The notes beneath the pieces were generated by a model. It ran no database searches. It saw nothing but the letters and a program-made list of their open reading frames with translations, and was not told the origin of the DNA. A stretch of 36,360 bases of DNA from Mycobacterium sp. AT1 (lineage in GTDB: Bacteria > Actinomycetota > Actinomycetes > Mycobacteriales > Mycobacteriaceae): NCBI RefSeq assembly GCF_002043095.1, contig NZ_MVOC01000001.1, forward strand, positions 1 through 36,360, given 5' to 3'. A program made the position numbers and the translations under genes. Positions within the stretch are counted from its first letter, which is position 1. Each line of letters opens with the position of its first letter. Positions 23,979 to 34,389 of this stretch are shown piece by piece.

Positions 23979-24815
23979 GTGACACCCGGTCGACTGCTAC
24001 TGGCCGCCACGCCGTTGGGCCAGGCTGGCGACGCTTCCGCACGCCTCGTCGAGGCATTGGGCAGCGCCGACGTCGTGGCAGCCGAGGACACCCGACGCAT
24101 CCGGACGCTGGCAGCGAGTCTCGACGTCGTGCCAACGGGCAAGGTCGTCAGCTTCTTCGACCAGAACGAGGCGGCTCGCGTCCCGTGGCTCGTCGAGGAG
24201 ATCACCGCGGGGGCGACGGTGCTGGTGGTCAGCGACGCAGGCATGCCGCTCATCAGCGATCCGGGGTATCGGTTGGTCGCAGCCTGCGCGGCGGCCGGGC
24301 TCGTGGTCAGCTGCCTGCCCGGTCCGTCGGCGGTGACGACCGCGCTGGCGGTGTCGGGCCTACCGTCGGATCGGTTCTGCTTCGAGGGCTTCGCGCCGCG
24401 CAAGCAGTCCGCGCGGTTGACGTGGCTGGGAACCCTCGTCGGCGAACGCCGCACGTGCGTGTTCTTCGAGTCCCCCCGCCGACTCGCCGAATGCCTCGAC
24501 GACGCCGTCGACCGGTTGGGCCCCGACCGGCTTGCGGTCGTCTGCCGGGAGCTGACCAAGACCCACGAGGAGGTCAAGCGCGGCACCCTCGCCGAGCTCG
24601 CCGCCTGGGCCGCCGACGGCGTGCTCGGCGAGATCACCGTCGTGGTGGCCGGTGCCGAGCCACGCGCGGATCTGGACACCCTGGTGGCGGCGGTCAACGA
24701 GTTGGTCGAGGCGGGGGCCGGGGTCAAGGACGCGTGCGCCGAGGTGATCGCCGAGACTCCAGGCGCGCCGTCACGGCGTCAGCTCTATGACGCGGTGCTG
24801 CGCGCTCGCCAGTGA
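23979..24815 (+). CDS. rsmI: 16S rRNA (cytidine-1402 2'-O) methyltransferase
   Basis: 278 residues of the tetrapyrrole-methylase-like SAM fold: LLLAATPLGQAGDAS, ADVVAAEDTRRIRTL, VSDAGMPLISDPGYRLV, LPGPSAVTTALAVSG, FCFEGFAPRK, CVFFESPRRL and EITVVVAGAEP are all RsmI signatures. It 2'-O-methylates C1402 in the decoding centre of the small ribosomal subunit, using SAM. Start GTG 23979 (protein begins TPGRLLLAATPL), supported by a TATTCT box 7 bp upstream. An in-frame GTG at 23955 would abut the pmt start codon and delete the promoter. The 3' end overlaps convergent pabB by 45 bp. Confidence 0.95.
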   Translation: MTPGRLLLAATPLGQAGDASARLVEALGSADVVAAEDTRRIRTLAASLDVVPTGKVVSFFDQNEAARVPWLVEEITAGATVLVVSDAGMPLISDPGYRLVAACAAAGLVVSCLPGPSAVTTALAVSGLPSDRFCFEGFAPRKQSARLTWLGTLVGERRTCVFFESPRRLAECLDDAVDRLGPDRLAVVCRELTKTHEEVKRGTLAELAAWAADGVLGEITVVVAGAEPRADLDTLVAAVNELVEAGAGVKDACAEVIAETPGAPSRRQLYDAVLRARQ

Positions 24816-26033
24816 CCCGACGATCGGGGCCGCCTTGTGCAGGCACTCCTGCCACTCTCCGTCGGGATTCGAGTCGGCCGTGATGCCGCCGCCGACGCCG
24901 AGCACCGCGCCGCCCGCGTCGTCGAACTCAACGGTGCGGATCGCGACGTTGAGTTCGGTTCCCGCCACCGGTGAGGCCAAACCGACCGTCCCGCAATAGA
25001 TTCCGCGACGATCGGGCTCCCAAATGTCGAGCAGCTGACGCGCGCGACCCTTCGGAGTGCCAGTCACCGACGCGGGCGGGAACGTCGCGGCCAAGATGGC
25101 GGACATCGGTACGGCGTCCTCGACGCGGGCCGCCACCGTCGACACCAGATGCCACACCCCAGGGGCGCGACGCACCACCAACAACTCGGGAACCGACACC
25201 GAGCCGGTGACCGCGACGCGGCCGAGATCGTTGCGGACGAGGTCGACGATCATGATGTTCTCAGCCACGTCCTTGACCGAATCCCGCAGGGCAGAGGGTG
25301 ATTCGGAAAGCGGCAGGGTGCCCTTGATGGGGCTCGACGTCACCGTCCCGTCGGCGCGGCTGAGGAACAGCTCGGGGGACAGGGATGCGACGGCCCCCCA
25401 TTCGCCGGAGACGAACGCCGCGCGCGCCGGCGCCGTGCGCGCAACGGCCTCGGCGAAGAAGTCGACCGGCTCGCCCGTGACCCTGCCGACGATCTGCGTG
25501 CACACACACGCCTGGTACACCTCGCCGGCGGTGATGGCGTCCAGGCAGGCCAGGACGCCCGCTTGGTGCTCGTCGCGGTCGGCGACGCCCCACTCGACGT
25601 GACATTCGGACGGCACGGGGTCGACGGTCAACGCGTCGACCACCCAGCCGGGAGCTGCTGCCCCGGAAAGGCTTTCGTACCACCAGTTGCCATCGGCATC
25701 CAGGCGCAGGACGTCGTCGGTCCAGCCGCCCGCAGCCTCTGGGATGCGTGGGCGGGCGCCGTTGCGGCCGGCATCGGGATAGGACAGGTAACCGATCCAG
25801 CCGCCGCCGACGGCGTCACCACGCGACGTGTGGCCTGCCAGCTGCGCGACGTCGAAGACGCCGGTCGCGGGGACGGGTTCGATCGCGACGCTCGGAGCGA
25901 CGACCGCCCCGGCGCCGAACCAGTCACCGGTCAGAGCGGCGGGAGGCGGAAGGCCGAGGCGCGTCGTCGCTGCGGCCAGACATCGCAGCGCCTCCGGGGC
26001 GCTGCGTGACAGGACGATCCGCTCGATCCGCAC
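24771..26033 (-). CDS. pabB: Aminodeoxychorismate synthase component I
   Basis: 420 residues of the chorismate-binding family. PIKGT (235-239), with K237, marks aminodeoxychorismate synthase, where the lysine forms a covalent intermediate; anthranilate synthase has alanine there. Further motifs are GEVYQACVCTQ (170-180), SLSPELFL (218-225), ENIMIVDLVRNDLGRV (258-273), SVTGTPKGRA and GVGGGITADSNPDGEWQEC. It aminates chorismate with ammonia from PabA on the route to p-aminobenzoate and folate. Start GTG 26033. Its C-terminal codons overlap the convergent rsmI gene by 45 bp, so read-through in either direction would make antisense RNA to the other. Confidence 0.94.
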   Translation of the reverse strand: MRIERIVLSRSAPEALRCLAAATTRLGLPPPAALTGDWFGAGAVVAPSVAIEPVPATGVFDVAQLAGHTSRGDAVGGGWIGYLSYPDAGRNGARPRIPEAAGGWTDDVLRLDADGNWWYESLSGAAAPGWVVDALTVDPVPSECHVEWGVADRDEHQAGVLACLDAITAGEVYQACVCTQIVGRVTGEPVDFFAEAVARTAPARAAFVSGEWGAVASLSPELFLSRADGTVTSSPIKGTLPLSESPSALRDSVKDVAENIMIVDLVRNDLGRVAVTGSVSVPELLVVRRAPGVWHLVSTVAARVEDAVPMSAILAATFPPASVTGTPKGRARQLLDIWEPDRRGIYCGTVGLASPVAGTELNVAIRTVEFDDAGGAVLGVGGGITADSNPDGEWQECLHKAAPIVGSLASAQHRVIELTP

Positions 26034-26089
26034 CGCAACAGCCTGTCATGGACGTACGCCCAGGTACATGATCGCTCCGCAAGCGTCGC

Positions 26090-26980
26090 TCAGCGCGCGA
26101 TCTCCCTACGCACCTTCACCCCACCCAGCTTCTCCGGGTTCCGCATCGCGTAGAAGTGCGTGATCAGACCGTCGGTGATCTCGACCGAGATCACGCCCTC
26201 CAAGCCGTCGTCGAGGTACAGCACCAGCGCGGGCGCGCCGTTGTAGAAGGCGGGCTCGACCCGGCCGCCGTCGCCGGCGAAGCGGAGCAGGCCGAGGATG
26301 AGGCGGGCGACCTTGTCCGCCCCGGCAACCGGCCTGCGGGCGGCACTGGCCTTCCCGTCGCTGTCGGCGGTCCAGACGACGTCCGGCGCCAGCATCGAGA
26401 TGAGCGAGTCGACGTCACCCGTCGAGGCGGCCGCGAAGAACTGCGCGGTGATCTCCAGGGACTGCTTGGGGTTGGCGGGTTCGAACCGCTTGCGCCGGGA
26501 CTGCACGTGCTCGCGGGCACGATGCGCCATCTGCCGCACCGCCGAGGTGGACTTGCCCAGCGTCTCGGCGATGTCTTCGTGGCCGAACCCGAACACCTCG
26601 CGGAGCACGAACACTGCCCGCTCAATGGGGCTCAGCGTCTCCAGCACCACCATCATCGCCATGGACACCGACTCGGCGAGCACCACGTCGGACGACGCGT
26701 CGCCTGCGTCGACCAGCAGCGGCTCGGGGAGCCAGGGGCCGACGTACTCCTCGCGTCGTCGCGACTGGGCGCGCAGCGCGTTGAGGGCCTGCCGGGTGAC
26801 GAGCTGCGCGAGATAGGCCTTGGTGTCGCGGACGCCGGCCAGGTCGACCTCGGCCCACCGCAGATAGCTCTCCTGCAGCACGTCGTCGGATTCCGTTGCG
26901 GTACCCAGTATTTCGTAGGCGATGGTGAACAGCAGCGGCCGCAGGCTGGTGAACCTGTCGGCGTGCTCGCTGGCACTCAC
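26090..26980 (-). CDS. ECF41-type extracytoplasmic-function sigma factor with SnoaL-like domain
   Basis: 296 residues. Region 2 (RPLLFTIAYEILGTATESDDVLQESYLRW, 14-42) and region 4 (LSPIERAVFVLREVFGFGHEDIAETLGKSTSAVRQ, 116-150) flank a linker with WLPEP (83-87). The C-terminal SnoaL-like domain (175-296) carries GDGGR (236-240; group form DGGGR) and NPEKL (281-285; group form NPDKL). These three motifs define the ECF41 group, in which the C-terminal extension modulates sigma activity in place of a separate anti-sigma factor. M. tuberculosis SigJ is a relative. GTG start overlaps the stop of the oxidoreductase gene (GTGA). The operon is preceded by a near-consensus ECF41 promoter, so positive autoregulation is likely. 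Confidence 0.93.
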   Translation of the reverse strand: MSASEHADRFTSLRPLLFTIAYEILGTATESDDVLQESYLRWAEVDLAGVRDTKAYLAQLVTRQALNALRAQSRRREEYVGPWLPEPLLVDAGDASSDVVLAESVSMAMMVVLETLSPIERAVFVLREVFGFGHEDIAETLGKSTSAVRQMAHRAREHVQSRRKRFEPANPKQSLEITAQFFAAASTGDVDSLISMLAPDVVWTADSDGKASAARRPVAGADKVARLILGLLRFAGDGGRVEPAFYNGAPALVLYLDDGLEGVISVEITDGLITHFYAMRNPEKLGGVKVRREIAR

Positions 26981-28149
26981 CGGACCGCCGCCGCCACCCG
27001 CTCGGCGCGCTTGCCGCCCTTGAGCCAGACGTACGAGCCGGGCTTGCGGGCTTCGACGCCGAGCTGCCAGACCGTGCCCTTGCAGACGGCCTCCTTGATC
27101 GTGGCCGCCGCCCGTCCGCCGATGAAGAGCGGCGTAGGGCGGTCATCCAGGTGCGCGAGTTGGATGACGCCTGCCTTGCGGCCAAGGCTGACGCACTGAC
27201 CGGTGAAGGCCTGGTTCACCGCGGCGGGCTCGTCACCCGCGATGCGGCTGAGCACGGTGTTGGCGGCCTGCGCGCCGAGCGGGATCGCAGCCTGACAGCT
27301 CATCCGCAACGGAGCGTTGGATGGCGCGACTGCGTCACCGGCGCCGACGATGAAGGGGTCGTCGACGCTGGTCAGCGTCTCGTCGGTGAGCAGCCGACCG
27401 ATCTCGTCGGTGGCAAGGCCGCTGCGCCTGGCGAGGTCTGGCACCCCGAAGCCTGCCGTCCAGATGGTGACGACGCTTGACAGCTCGCGGCCGTCGGCCA
27501 GCAGGACCGAATCCTTGCCGACCTCGGTCACCTTGGCGCCCGCGCCGTCGACGACGGTCACTCCGAGCTTGCGCATCCGCTTGGTCACGGCGCGGCGGGT
27601 GGATTCGCTGAAGTACGGGCCGAGGACGCCACCGCAGACCAGCGTCACCGACTGGCCCTGCTCGCCGAGCTCGGCGGCGACCTCGAGGCCCGTCGGACCC
27701 GCTCCGACGACCACCACCGGAGCGCCGGGATGCACCGTCGTCATCGCCGCGCGCAGCGGTTCCGCGTGCTCCAATTCCGAGATGGGGTAAGCGAATTGGG
27801 CCGCGCCGGGAACGGTCAGTGCCGCGCCCGTGCTGCCGAGGGCGTAGACGAGGTAGTCGTAGCCGATGGTGTCACCCGAGGCCAGCGTCACCGTCCGGGA
27901 GTCCGGGTCGACGAGTTCGACGGTGTCGACCAGCAGGCGGACGTCGGCGGACAGCACGTCGGCGAAGTCGACGACGGCGTCGTCGGAACCCGTCACCAGT
28001 TGGTGCAACCGGATTCGCTCGACGAACTGGGGTCTCGCGTTGATCAGGGTGACGGTGACGTCACGGTTGACTCGCAGGTGGTTGGCGGCGATGACGCCGG
28101 CGTACCCGCCACCGACGACGACGACATTCGTGGGCTCGTGTGTGTTCAT
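26977..28149 (-). CDS. FAD-dependent NAD(P)H oxidoreductase (NDH-2-like)
   Basis: 390 residues with two dinucleotide-binding folds: VVVVGGGYAGVIAANHL (8-24; FAD) and VVVVGAGPTGLEVAAELGEQG (about 147-167; NAD(P)H). A third motif, VDDPFIVGAGDAV, contacts the flavin. The layout is that of type II NADH dehydrogenase-like disulfide-independent oxidoreductases. ECF41 sigma genes are typically next to genes for carboxymuconolactone decarboxylases, oxidoreductases or epimerases, and this one fits as the sigma factor's main target. ATG 28149 chosen because the ECF41-like -10 ends 8 bp upstream; an earlier ATG at 28185 would include the promoter. The substrate is unknown. Confidence 0.9.
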   Translation of the reverse strand: MNTHEPTNVVVVGGGYAGVIAANHLRVNRDVTVTLINARPQFVERIRLHQLVTGSDDAVVDFADVLSADVRLLVDTVELVDPDSRTVTLASGDTIGYDYLVYALGSTGAALTVPGAAQFAYPISELEHAEPLRAAMTTVHPGAPVVVVGAGPTGLEVAAELGEQGQSVTLVCGGVLGPYFSESTRRAVTKRMRKLGVTVVDGAGAKVTEVGKDSVLLADGRELSSVVTIWTAGFGVPDLARRSGLATDEIGRLLTDETLTSVDDPFIVGAGDAVAPSNAPLRMSCQAAIPLGAQAANTVLSRIAGDEPAAVNQAFTGQCVSLGRKAGVIQLAHLDDRPTPLFIGGRAAATIKEAVCKGTVWQLGVEARKPGSYVWLKGGKRAERVAAAVR

Positions 28150-28157
28150 GCCATCAA

Positions 28158-28184
28158 GACACCTCCGATCATCGAAGTGTGACA
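28158..28184 (-). promoter_or_regulatory. ECF41-type promoter of the oxidoreductase-sigma operon
   Basis: Minus strand: TGTCACA (28178-28184), exactly 16 nt, TGTC (28158-28161). The published ECF41 consensus, as I recall it, is TGTCACA-N16-CGTC, so one base differs. The ATG at 28149 begins 8 nt after the -10, which implies little or no leader. Confidence 0.7.
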
Positions 28185-28198
28185 TGACGTGACGCAGG

Positions 28199-29746
28199 TC
28201 ACTCCACCTGATAGCGGGGGAAGACGCCCTCCGGCTTGGGAAGCGCCGTCCCCGGCACCAGTCGGGTGCCGACGGCAGTGAAGTCGCGCTGGTCGGCGGG
28301 CTGCCCGAGCAGGTCGAGCAGCTTGGCGGCCGACTCCGGCATCACCGGCTGGATGAGCAGCGCGGCGATGCGCACCACCTCGAGCGTCGTGTAGAGCACG
28401 GTGCCGAAGCGATCCTGGTCGGCCGCGGCCTCGGACTTGCGCAGCACCCAGGGCTCCTGGCCTGAGAAGTACCGGTTGGCCGCGCCGAGCATCAGCCAGA
28501 TCGACTCCAACGCCAGATGCATGGCGGGCACGTCGAACTGGGCGCGGACCTGCTCGAGCAAGCCGTCGGCGAGGGCCAACAGCTCGCGATCCTCTGCGGT
28601 GAACTCACCCGGCCGGGGCACCTGTGCGTCGAGGTTCTTGTTCACCATCGACAGCGAGCGCTGGGCCAGGTTGCCCAGTTCGTTGGCGAGGTCGGCGTTG
28701 ATCCGACCGATGATCGAGTCCTCGCTGTAGCTGCCGTCCTGCCCGAAGGGCACTTGACGCAGCAGGAAGTAGCGCACCTGGTCCAGCCCGAAGGCGTCGA
28801 CCAACGCGAAGGGGTCGACGACGTTGCCGACCGACTTGCTCATCTTCTCACCGCTGTTGAGCAGGTGGCCGTGCGCGAAAACCCTTCGCGGAAGCTCGAT
28901 TCCGGCCGACATCAGAAAGGCGGGCCAATACACGGCATGGAACCGGATGATGTCCTTGCCGATCATGTGCAGATCGGCCGGCCAGTACTTGCGAAAGGAC
29001 TCCGATTCGGCGTCGGGATAACCCGCGCCCGTGAGGTAGTTGGTCAACGCGTCGACCCACACGTACATGACGTGGTCGGGGTGGCCGGGCACGGGCACGC
29101 CCCAGTCGAACGTGGTGCGGGAGATCGACAGGTCGCGAAGGCCCCCGGAGACGAAGCTGACGACCTCGTTGCGTCGCACGTCCGGACCAATGAACTCGGG
29201 ATGCGCCTCGTAGTGGGCGAGCAGCCTCTCGGTGTAGGCCGAGAGTCGGAAGAAGTAGGTCTGCTCCTCGGTCCACGTGACGGCGGTGCCGGTTTCGGTC
29301 GAAATCTTGGAGCCGTCGGGGCCGTCCACCAGCTCGTCGTCGGTGAAGAAGCGCTCGTCGCGCACCGAGTACCAACCGGAGTAGGAGTCGAGGTAGATGT
29401 CGCCTGCGGCGTTCATCGCGTTCCAGATGGCGATGGATGCCTCGACGTGGTCGGCGTCGGTGGTCCGGATGAACCGGTCGAACGAGATGCCCAGCTTCTC
29501 CTGCATGGCCTGAAAGGCGTCGGAGTTCCTGCGGGCGAGCTCGGCGGTCGCGACGCCCTCGGTCGCCGCGGTCTGTGCCATCTTGAGGCCGTGCTCGTCG
29601 GTTCCGGTGAGGAATCTGACGTCGTAGCCGTCGAGACGCTTGAACCGGGCGATGGCGTCGGTCGAGATGTACTCGTAGGCGTGGCCGATGTGCGGCACGC
29701 CGTTCGGGTAAGCGATGGCGGTGGTGACGTAGTACGGCTCTCTCAT
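28199..29746 (-). CDS. metG: Methionyl-tRNA synthetase
   Basis: 515 residues, a class I aminoacyl-tRNA synthetase. HIGH motif at 19-22 ([13 protein letters not shown]), TGTDEHGLK, the KMSKS loop ([11 protein letters not shown], about residue 300), DALTNYLTG and a C-terminal anticodon-binding helical domain ([13 protein letters not shown]). It charges tRNA-Met for initiation and elongation. It is the short form without a C-terminal tRNA-binding extension, like M. tuberculosis Rv1007c (519 residues). ATG 29746; TAAGGT (29755-29760 on the minus strand) is 8 bp upstream, so probably leaderless. Divergent from tatD across 23 bp. Its stop is 15 bp from the ECF41 promoter of the next operon. Confidence 0.97.
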   Translation of the reverse strand: MREPYYVTTAIAYPNGVPHIGHAYEYISTDAIARFKRLDGYDVRFLTGTDEHGLKMAQTAATEGVATAELARRNSDAFQAMQEKLGISFDRFIRTTDADHVEASIAIWNAMNAAGDIYLDSYSGWYSVRDERFFTDDELVDGPDGSKISTETGTAVTWTEEQTYFFRLSAYTERLLAHYEAHPEFIGPDVRRNEVVSFVSGGLRDLSISRTTFDWGVPVPGHPDHVMYVWVDALTNYLTGAGYPDAESESFRKYWPADLHMIGKDIIRFHAVYWPAFLMSAGIELPRRVFAHGHLLNSGEKMSKSVGNVVDPFALVDAFGLDQVRYFLLRQVPFGQDGSYSEDSIIGRINADLANELGNLAQRSLSMVNKNLDAQVPRPGEFTAEDRELLALADGLLEQVRAQFDVPAMHLALESIWLMLGAANRYFSGQEPWVLRKSEAAADQDRFGTVLYTTLEVVRIAALLIQPVMPESAAKLLDLLGQPADQRDFTAVGTRLVPGTALPKPEGVFPRYQVE

Positions 29747-29754
29747 TTGGACTC

Positions 29755-29764
29755 ACCTTATTGT
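29755..29764. promoter_or_regulatory. Overlapping divergent -10 boxes of metG and tatD
   Basis: ACCTTATTGT: minus-strand TAAGGT (29755-29760) for metG and plus-strand TATTGT (29759-29764) for tatD, sharing TA at 29759-29760. Distances to the start codons are 8 and 5 bp. The layout repeats that of pmt/rsmI. Confidence 0.5.
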
Positions 29765-29769
29765 GTGGT

Positions 29770-30603
29770 GTGAGTTCTAGACGCGAGAGGCCGCCGGCAC
29801 CCGAGCCCGTCGGCTCCCTGATCGACGCCCACACCCACCTCGACGCGTGCGGGGCCTCCGACGCCGACGACGTGCACGCGATCCTCGACCGGGCCGAGGC
29901 CGTCGGTGTGACGGCCGTCGTCACCATCGCCGACGATCTCGATTCGGCGCGGTGGGCCGTCGAGGCGGCGGACTGGGATTCCCGCGTGTACGCCGCGGTG
30001 GCCCTGCATCCGACGCGCGCCAACGCGCTGACCGATGCCGCTCGGGCCGAACTCGAGGTCCTCGCCGGCCATCCCCGCGTCGTCGCGATCGGCGAGACCG
30101 GCATGGATCTCTACTGGCCCGGCAAGCTCGACGGCTGTGCCGAGCCCGCCGAGCAACGGGAGGCGTTCGCCTGGCACGTCGACCTCGCCAAGCGCACCGG
30201 CAAGCCGCTGATGATCCACAATCGCGACGCCGACTCCGCCGTCCTCGACGTGTTAGCCGCGGAGGGTGCCCCGGAGACCGTGATCTTTCACTGTTTCTCC
30301 TCGGGACCCGACATGGCACGCACCTGCGTCGACGCGGGATGGCTGCTCAGCCTGTCGGGGACCGTGAGTTTCCGCAACGCCCACGAGCTGCGCGAGGCGG
30401 CCACGCTGATCCCGCAGGGGCAGCTTCTCGTCGAGACCGACGCGCCGTTCCTGACGCCGCATCCGTTCCGCGGAGCACCGAATGAGTCGTACTGCCTGCC
30501 CTACACCGTGCGGGCGTTGGCCGAGGTCGTGGGGCGTTCGGCCGTCGACGTCGCCCGCGAGACGATGGAGAACGCTCGTCGGACCTACGGAATCCGCAGC
30601 TGA
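29770..30603 (+). CDS. tatD: TatD-family metal-dependent hydrolase/DNase
   Basis: 277 residues of the TIM-barrel amidohydrolase type. Metal ligands: HTH (H21, H23 in IDAHTHLDACG), E in IGETGMD, H in MIHNRD, H in FHCFSSG and D in VETDAPFLTPHP. TatD proteins are 3'-5' exonucleases or deoxyribonucleases linked to DNA quality control; the order metG-tatD-rpfB-ksgA is the mycobacterial one. Start GTG 29770 from the leaderless -10 TATTGT; TTG 29761 is the longest alternative. The N-terminal 15 residues (SSRRERPPAPEPVG) are extra compared with M. tuberculosis Rv1008 and may not be translated. Confidence 0.93.
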   Translation: MSSRRERPPAPEPVGSLIDAHTHLDACGASDADDVHAILDRAEAVGVTAVVTIADDLDSARWAVEAADWDSRVYAAVALHPTRANALTDAARAELEVLAGHPRVVAIGETGMDLYWPGKLDGCAEPAEQREAFAWHVDLAKRTGKPLMIHNRDADSAVLDVLAAEGAPETVIFHCFSSGPDMARTCVDAGWLLSLSGTVSFRNAHELREAATLIPQGQLLVETDAPFLTPHPFRGAPNESYCLPYTVRALAEVVGRSAVDVARETMENARRTYGIRS

Positions 30604-31834
<1,231 letters not shown>

Positions 31835-31869
31835 CGATTCGGCTACTCGGGCGGACCGAGATAAGGCAC

Positions 31870-32730
31870 TTGGCAAAGGAACTTGAGTTCCGGCCGCGGA
31901 AGGCGTTTGGACAGAACTTCGTCCACGACGCCAACACCGTTCGTCGCATCGTGTCGGCGTCGGGGGTGAACCGTAACGACGTGGTCCTGGAAGTGGGACC
32001 AGGTCTCGGTTCGTTGACCCTTGGGCTCCTCGATCGAGGCGCAAAGGTGACCGCGGTCGAGATCGACCCCGTTCTCGCGCGTCAGCTCCCCAAGACGATC
32101 GCCGACCACTCGCACAGCGAGATCAACCGGCTGGTGGTCCTCAACAGCGACATCCTCGACCTGATGCCGTCGGATTTGGACGACCAGCCCACCGCGCTCG
32201 TCGCGAACCTTCCGTACAACATCGCGGTTCCCGCACTGCTGCACCTGCTCGCCCAGTTCCCGACGATCCGGACCGTCATGGTCATGGTTCAGGCCGAGGT
32301 CGCCGAGCGACTCGCCGCGGAGCCCGGCGGCAAGGACTACGGCGTGCCGAGCGCGAAGGTGCGGTTCTACGGAAACGTGCGCCGCCACGGCATGGTGTCG
32401 CCGACGGTGTTCTGGCCGATCCCGCGCGTCTACTCCGGACTGGTCCGCATCGACCGCTACGAAACCTCGCCGTGGCCCGTCGAAGACGAATTCCGCAAGA
32501 AGGTCTTCGAGCTCATCGACATCGCGTTCGCGCAGCGCCGCAAGACCTCGCGCAACGCGTTCGCCGAGTGGGCCGGTTCCGGTAACGAGTCCGCAGAGCG
32601 TCTGCTGTCGGCCAGTATCGACCCGGCTCGCCGCGGTGAGACGCTCGGCATCGCCGATTTCGTTCGACTGCTTCAGCGGTCGGGCCAGGTCGACACCGCC
32701 CCGCGTCAGCCGAACGTCCGCGTGTACTGA
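31870..32730 (+). CDS. ksgA: 16S rRNA dimethyladenosine transferase
   Basis: 286 residues, a class I SAM methyltransferase: [19 protein letters not shown] motif [18 protein letters not shown], acidic VEIDP, the catalytic NLPYN motif ([13 protein letters not shown]) and the C-terminal [13 protein letters not shown]. It dimethylates A1518 and A1519 at the 3' end of 16S rRNA during 30S maturation. TTG at 31870 is the only reasonable start after a TAG in frame, although the codons upstream from about 31825 (...[13 protein letters not shown]) resemble the N-terminal extension annotated for M. tuberculosis Rv1010. It follows rpfB by 35 bp, so they are cotranscribed. A long hairpin overlaps the stop. 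Confidence 0.95.
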   Translation: MAKELEFRPRKAFGQNFVHDANTVRRIVSASGVNRNDVVLEVGPGLGSLTLGLLDRGAKVTAVEIDPVLARQLPKTIADHSHSEINRLVVLNSDILDLMPSDLDDQPTALVANLPYNIAVPALLHLLAQFPTIRTVMVMVQAEVAERLAAEPGGKDYGVPSAKVRFYGNVRRHGMVSPTVFWPIPRVYSGLVRIDRYETSPWPVEDEFRKKVFELIDIAFAQRRKTSRNAFAEWAGSGNESAERLLSASIDPARRGETLGIADFVRLLQRSGQVDTAPRQPNVRVY

Positions 32731-32756
32731 GGCTCAGAGCCTCAGCACACGCGGAC
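32716..32756. terminator. Strong bidirectional terminator between ksgA and the permease gene
   Basis: 19-nt arms (GTCCGCGTGT.CTGAGGCT at 32716-32734 and its complement at 32738-32756) pair at 18 of 19 positions round a 3-nt loop. The left arm includes the last ksgA codons and its stop (32728-32730). The permease stop at 32770 is 13 bp beyond the right arm, so the same structure can end transcripts from both strands. Confidence 0.8.
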
Positions 32757-32769
32757 GGTCTCCCGGACG

Positions 32770-34302
32770 TCAGCCCTTGCCTTCGTCCTTCTTCGCCTTG
32801 GCCGCTTCGCGTGCCCTGGCGTCCTTGGCCAAGAACTCGTCCTGCAGTGGTGTTTCGGCGTAGATCGGGTAGTTGCCCGTGATTCCGACGCGTTCCTGGG
32901 CGACCGCCATCACCCGACCTCGCACGGCGTACCAGCCGCCGATGAGGGCGGGCACGATGATCACCAATGCGATTGCGTTCCAGTAGTTCTCGATGCACAT
33001 CAGCAGCGTGACCGCGGCCAGGAACAGCAGCGTGGCATAGCTGGTGTACGGCGTACCGAACAGCCGGAAGCTCGGACGCTCCAGGATGCCCTTCTGCGAC
33101 CAGCGGTACAGCTGGATCTGGCAGATCACGATGGTGGCCCAGGAGGCGATGATGCCAAGCGCCGACAGGTCGAGGGCGATGTTGAAGGCCTCCGCGGGCA
33201 CCACCAGGTTGAGGAAGACGCCGATGACGGTGAAGCACGCCGTGAGCGCGATGCCCGCCCACGGGACGCCCTTCTTGGACATCTTCGCGGTGAACTTCGG
33301 TGCGCTGCCGTTCATCGACATCGACCGCAGGATGCGGCCCGTCGAGTAGAGCCCGGCGTTGAGACTCGACAACGCCGCCGTCAGGACGACGAAGTTCATG
33401 ATGTCGCCGGCGGCAGGCACGCCGATGCTGGAGAAGAACGTCACGAACGGGCTGGTGCCCTGCTTGTACGCGGTGTACGGCAGCAGCAGTGCCAGCAGGA
33501 TCAGCGAGCCGACGTAGAAGATGGCGATTCGGAAGATGACGGAGTTGATGGCGCGCGGCATGATCTTGGCCGGGTTCTCGGTCTCACCCGCCGCCGTGCC
33601 GACCAATTCGACTGCGGCGTAGGCGAAGATCACGCCCGAGGTGATGACCACCAACGCCAAGAGGCCGTTGGGCAGAATGCCGCCGTTGTCGGTGATCACC
33701 GACGGGCCGGTGGCAGCGCCCTCGACCTTGAAGCGGCCCGCCAGGAAGACGATGCCGACGACGAGGAAGGTGACGAGCGCGATGACCTTGATCAGCGCCG
33801 CCCAGAACTCCATTTCGCCGAACCACTTGACCGAGATCATGTTGATGGTCAGCACGATCACCAGCGCGATCAGGGCGATCAACCACTGCGGTATCGCACC
33901 GAAGGTGCCCCAGTAGTGCATGTACAGCGCGATGGCGGTGACGTCGACGATCGACGTGCACGCCCAGTTGAAGAAGTACATCCAGCCGGCGACGTATGCG
34001 GCCTTCTCGCCGAGGAATTCGCGGGCGTAGGACACGAACGAGCCGGATGACGGGCGATGGAGTACCAGTTCGCCGAGGGCTCGCAGAATGAAGAAGACGA
34101 ACACGCCACAAATGGCGTAGACGATGAACAGGCCTGGTCCAGCGCTGGCGAGCCGGCCGCCGGCCCCCATGAACAAGCCAGTGCCGATCGCGCCACCGAT
34201 GGCGATCATCTGTACCTGTCGGGGTTTGAGCCCCTTTTCGTAGCCTTCTTCTTCATGTGCGAGCGACGAATTGTCGTATGCGCTCTGAGGTTCGGTGGTC
34301 AT
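32770..34302 (-). CDS. APC-family amino-acid permease (AnsP/GabP-like)
   Basis: 510 residues with about 12 membrane helices. [29 protein letters not shown] (28-56) is the unwound helix-1 signature of amino-acid transporters and is closest to asparagine permeases of the AnsP group. Also [41 protein letters not shown] and [22 protein letters not shown]. The tail is charged ([17 protein letters not shown] type). It would import an amino acid with protons; asparagine or GABA is a guess from family. In M. tuberculosis ksgA is followed directly by ispE, so this gene and the kinase gene behind it are an insertion or a different ancestral order. The kinase gene ends 87 bp upstream on the same strand. 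Confidence 0.92.
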   Translation of the reverse strand: MTTEPQSAYDNSSLAHEEEGYEKGLKPRQVQMIAIGGAIGTGLFMGAGGRLASAGPGLFIVYAICGVFVFFILRALGELVLHRPSSGSFVSYAREFLGEKAAYVAGWMYFFNWACTSIVDVTAIALYMHYWGTFGAIPQWLIALIALVIVLTINMISVKWFGEMEFWAALIKVIALVTFLVVGIVFLAGRFKVEGAATGPSVITDNGGILPNGLLALVVITSGVIFAYAAVELVGTAAGETENPAKIMPRAINSVIFRIAIFYVGSLILLALLLPYTAYKQGTSPFVTFFSSIGVPAAGDIMNFVVLTAALSSLNAGLYSTGRILRSMSMNGSAPKFTAKMSKKGVPWAGIALTACFTVIGVFLNLVVPAEAFNIALDLSALGIIASWATIVICQIQLYRWSQKGILERPSFRLFGTPYTSYATLLFLAAVTLLMCIENYWNAIALVIIVPALIGGWYAVRGRVMAVAQERVGITGNYPIYAETPLQDEFLAKDARAREAAKAKKDEGKG

Positions 34303-34389
34303 TGGTCGAAGCTAGCCGCCGACGTCCTGGGGCGCGTGGGGGAGGGGTAAAGATTGAGTTACGGAAAGGGTGGCCTGGGTTGGGCCAGC

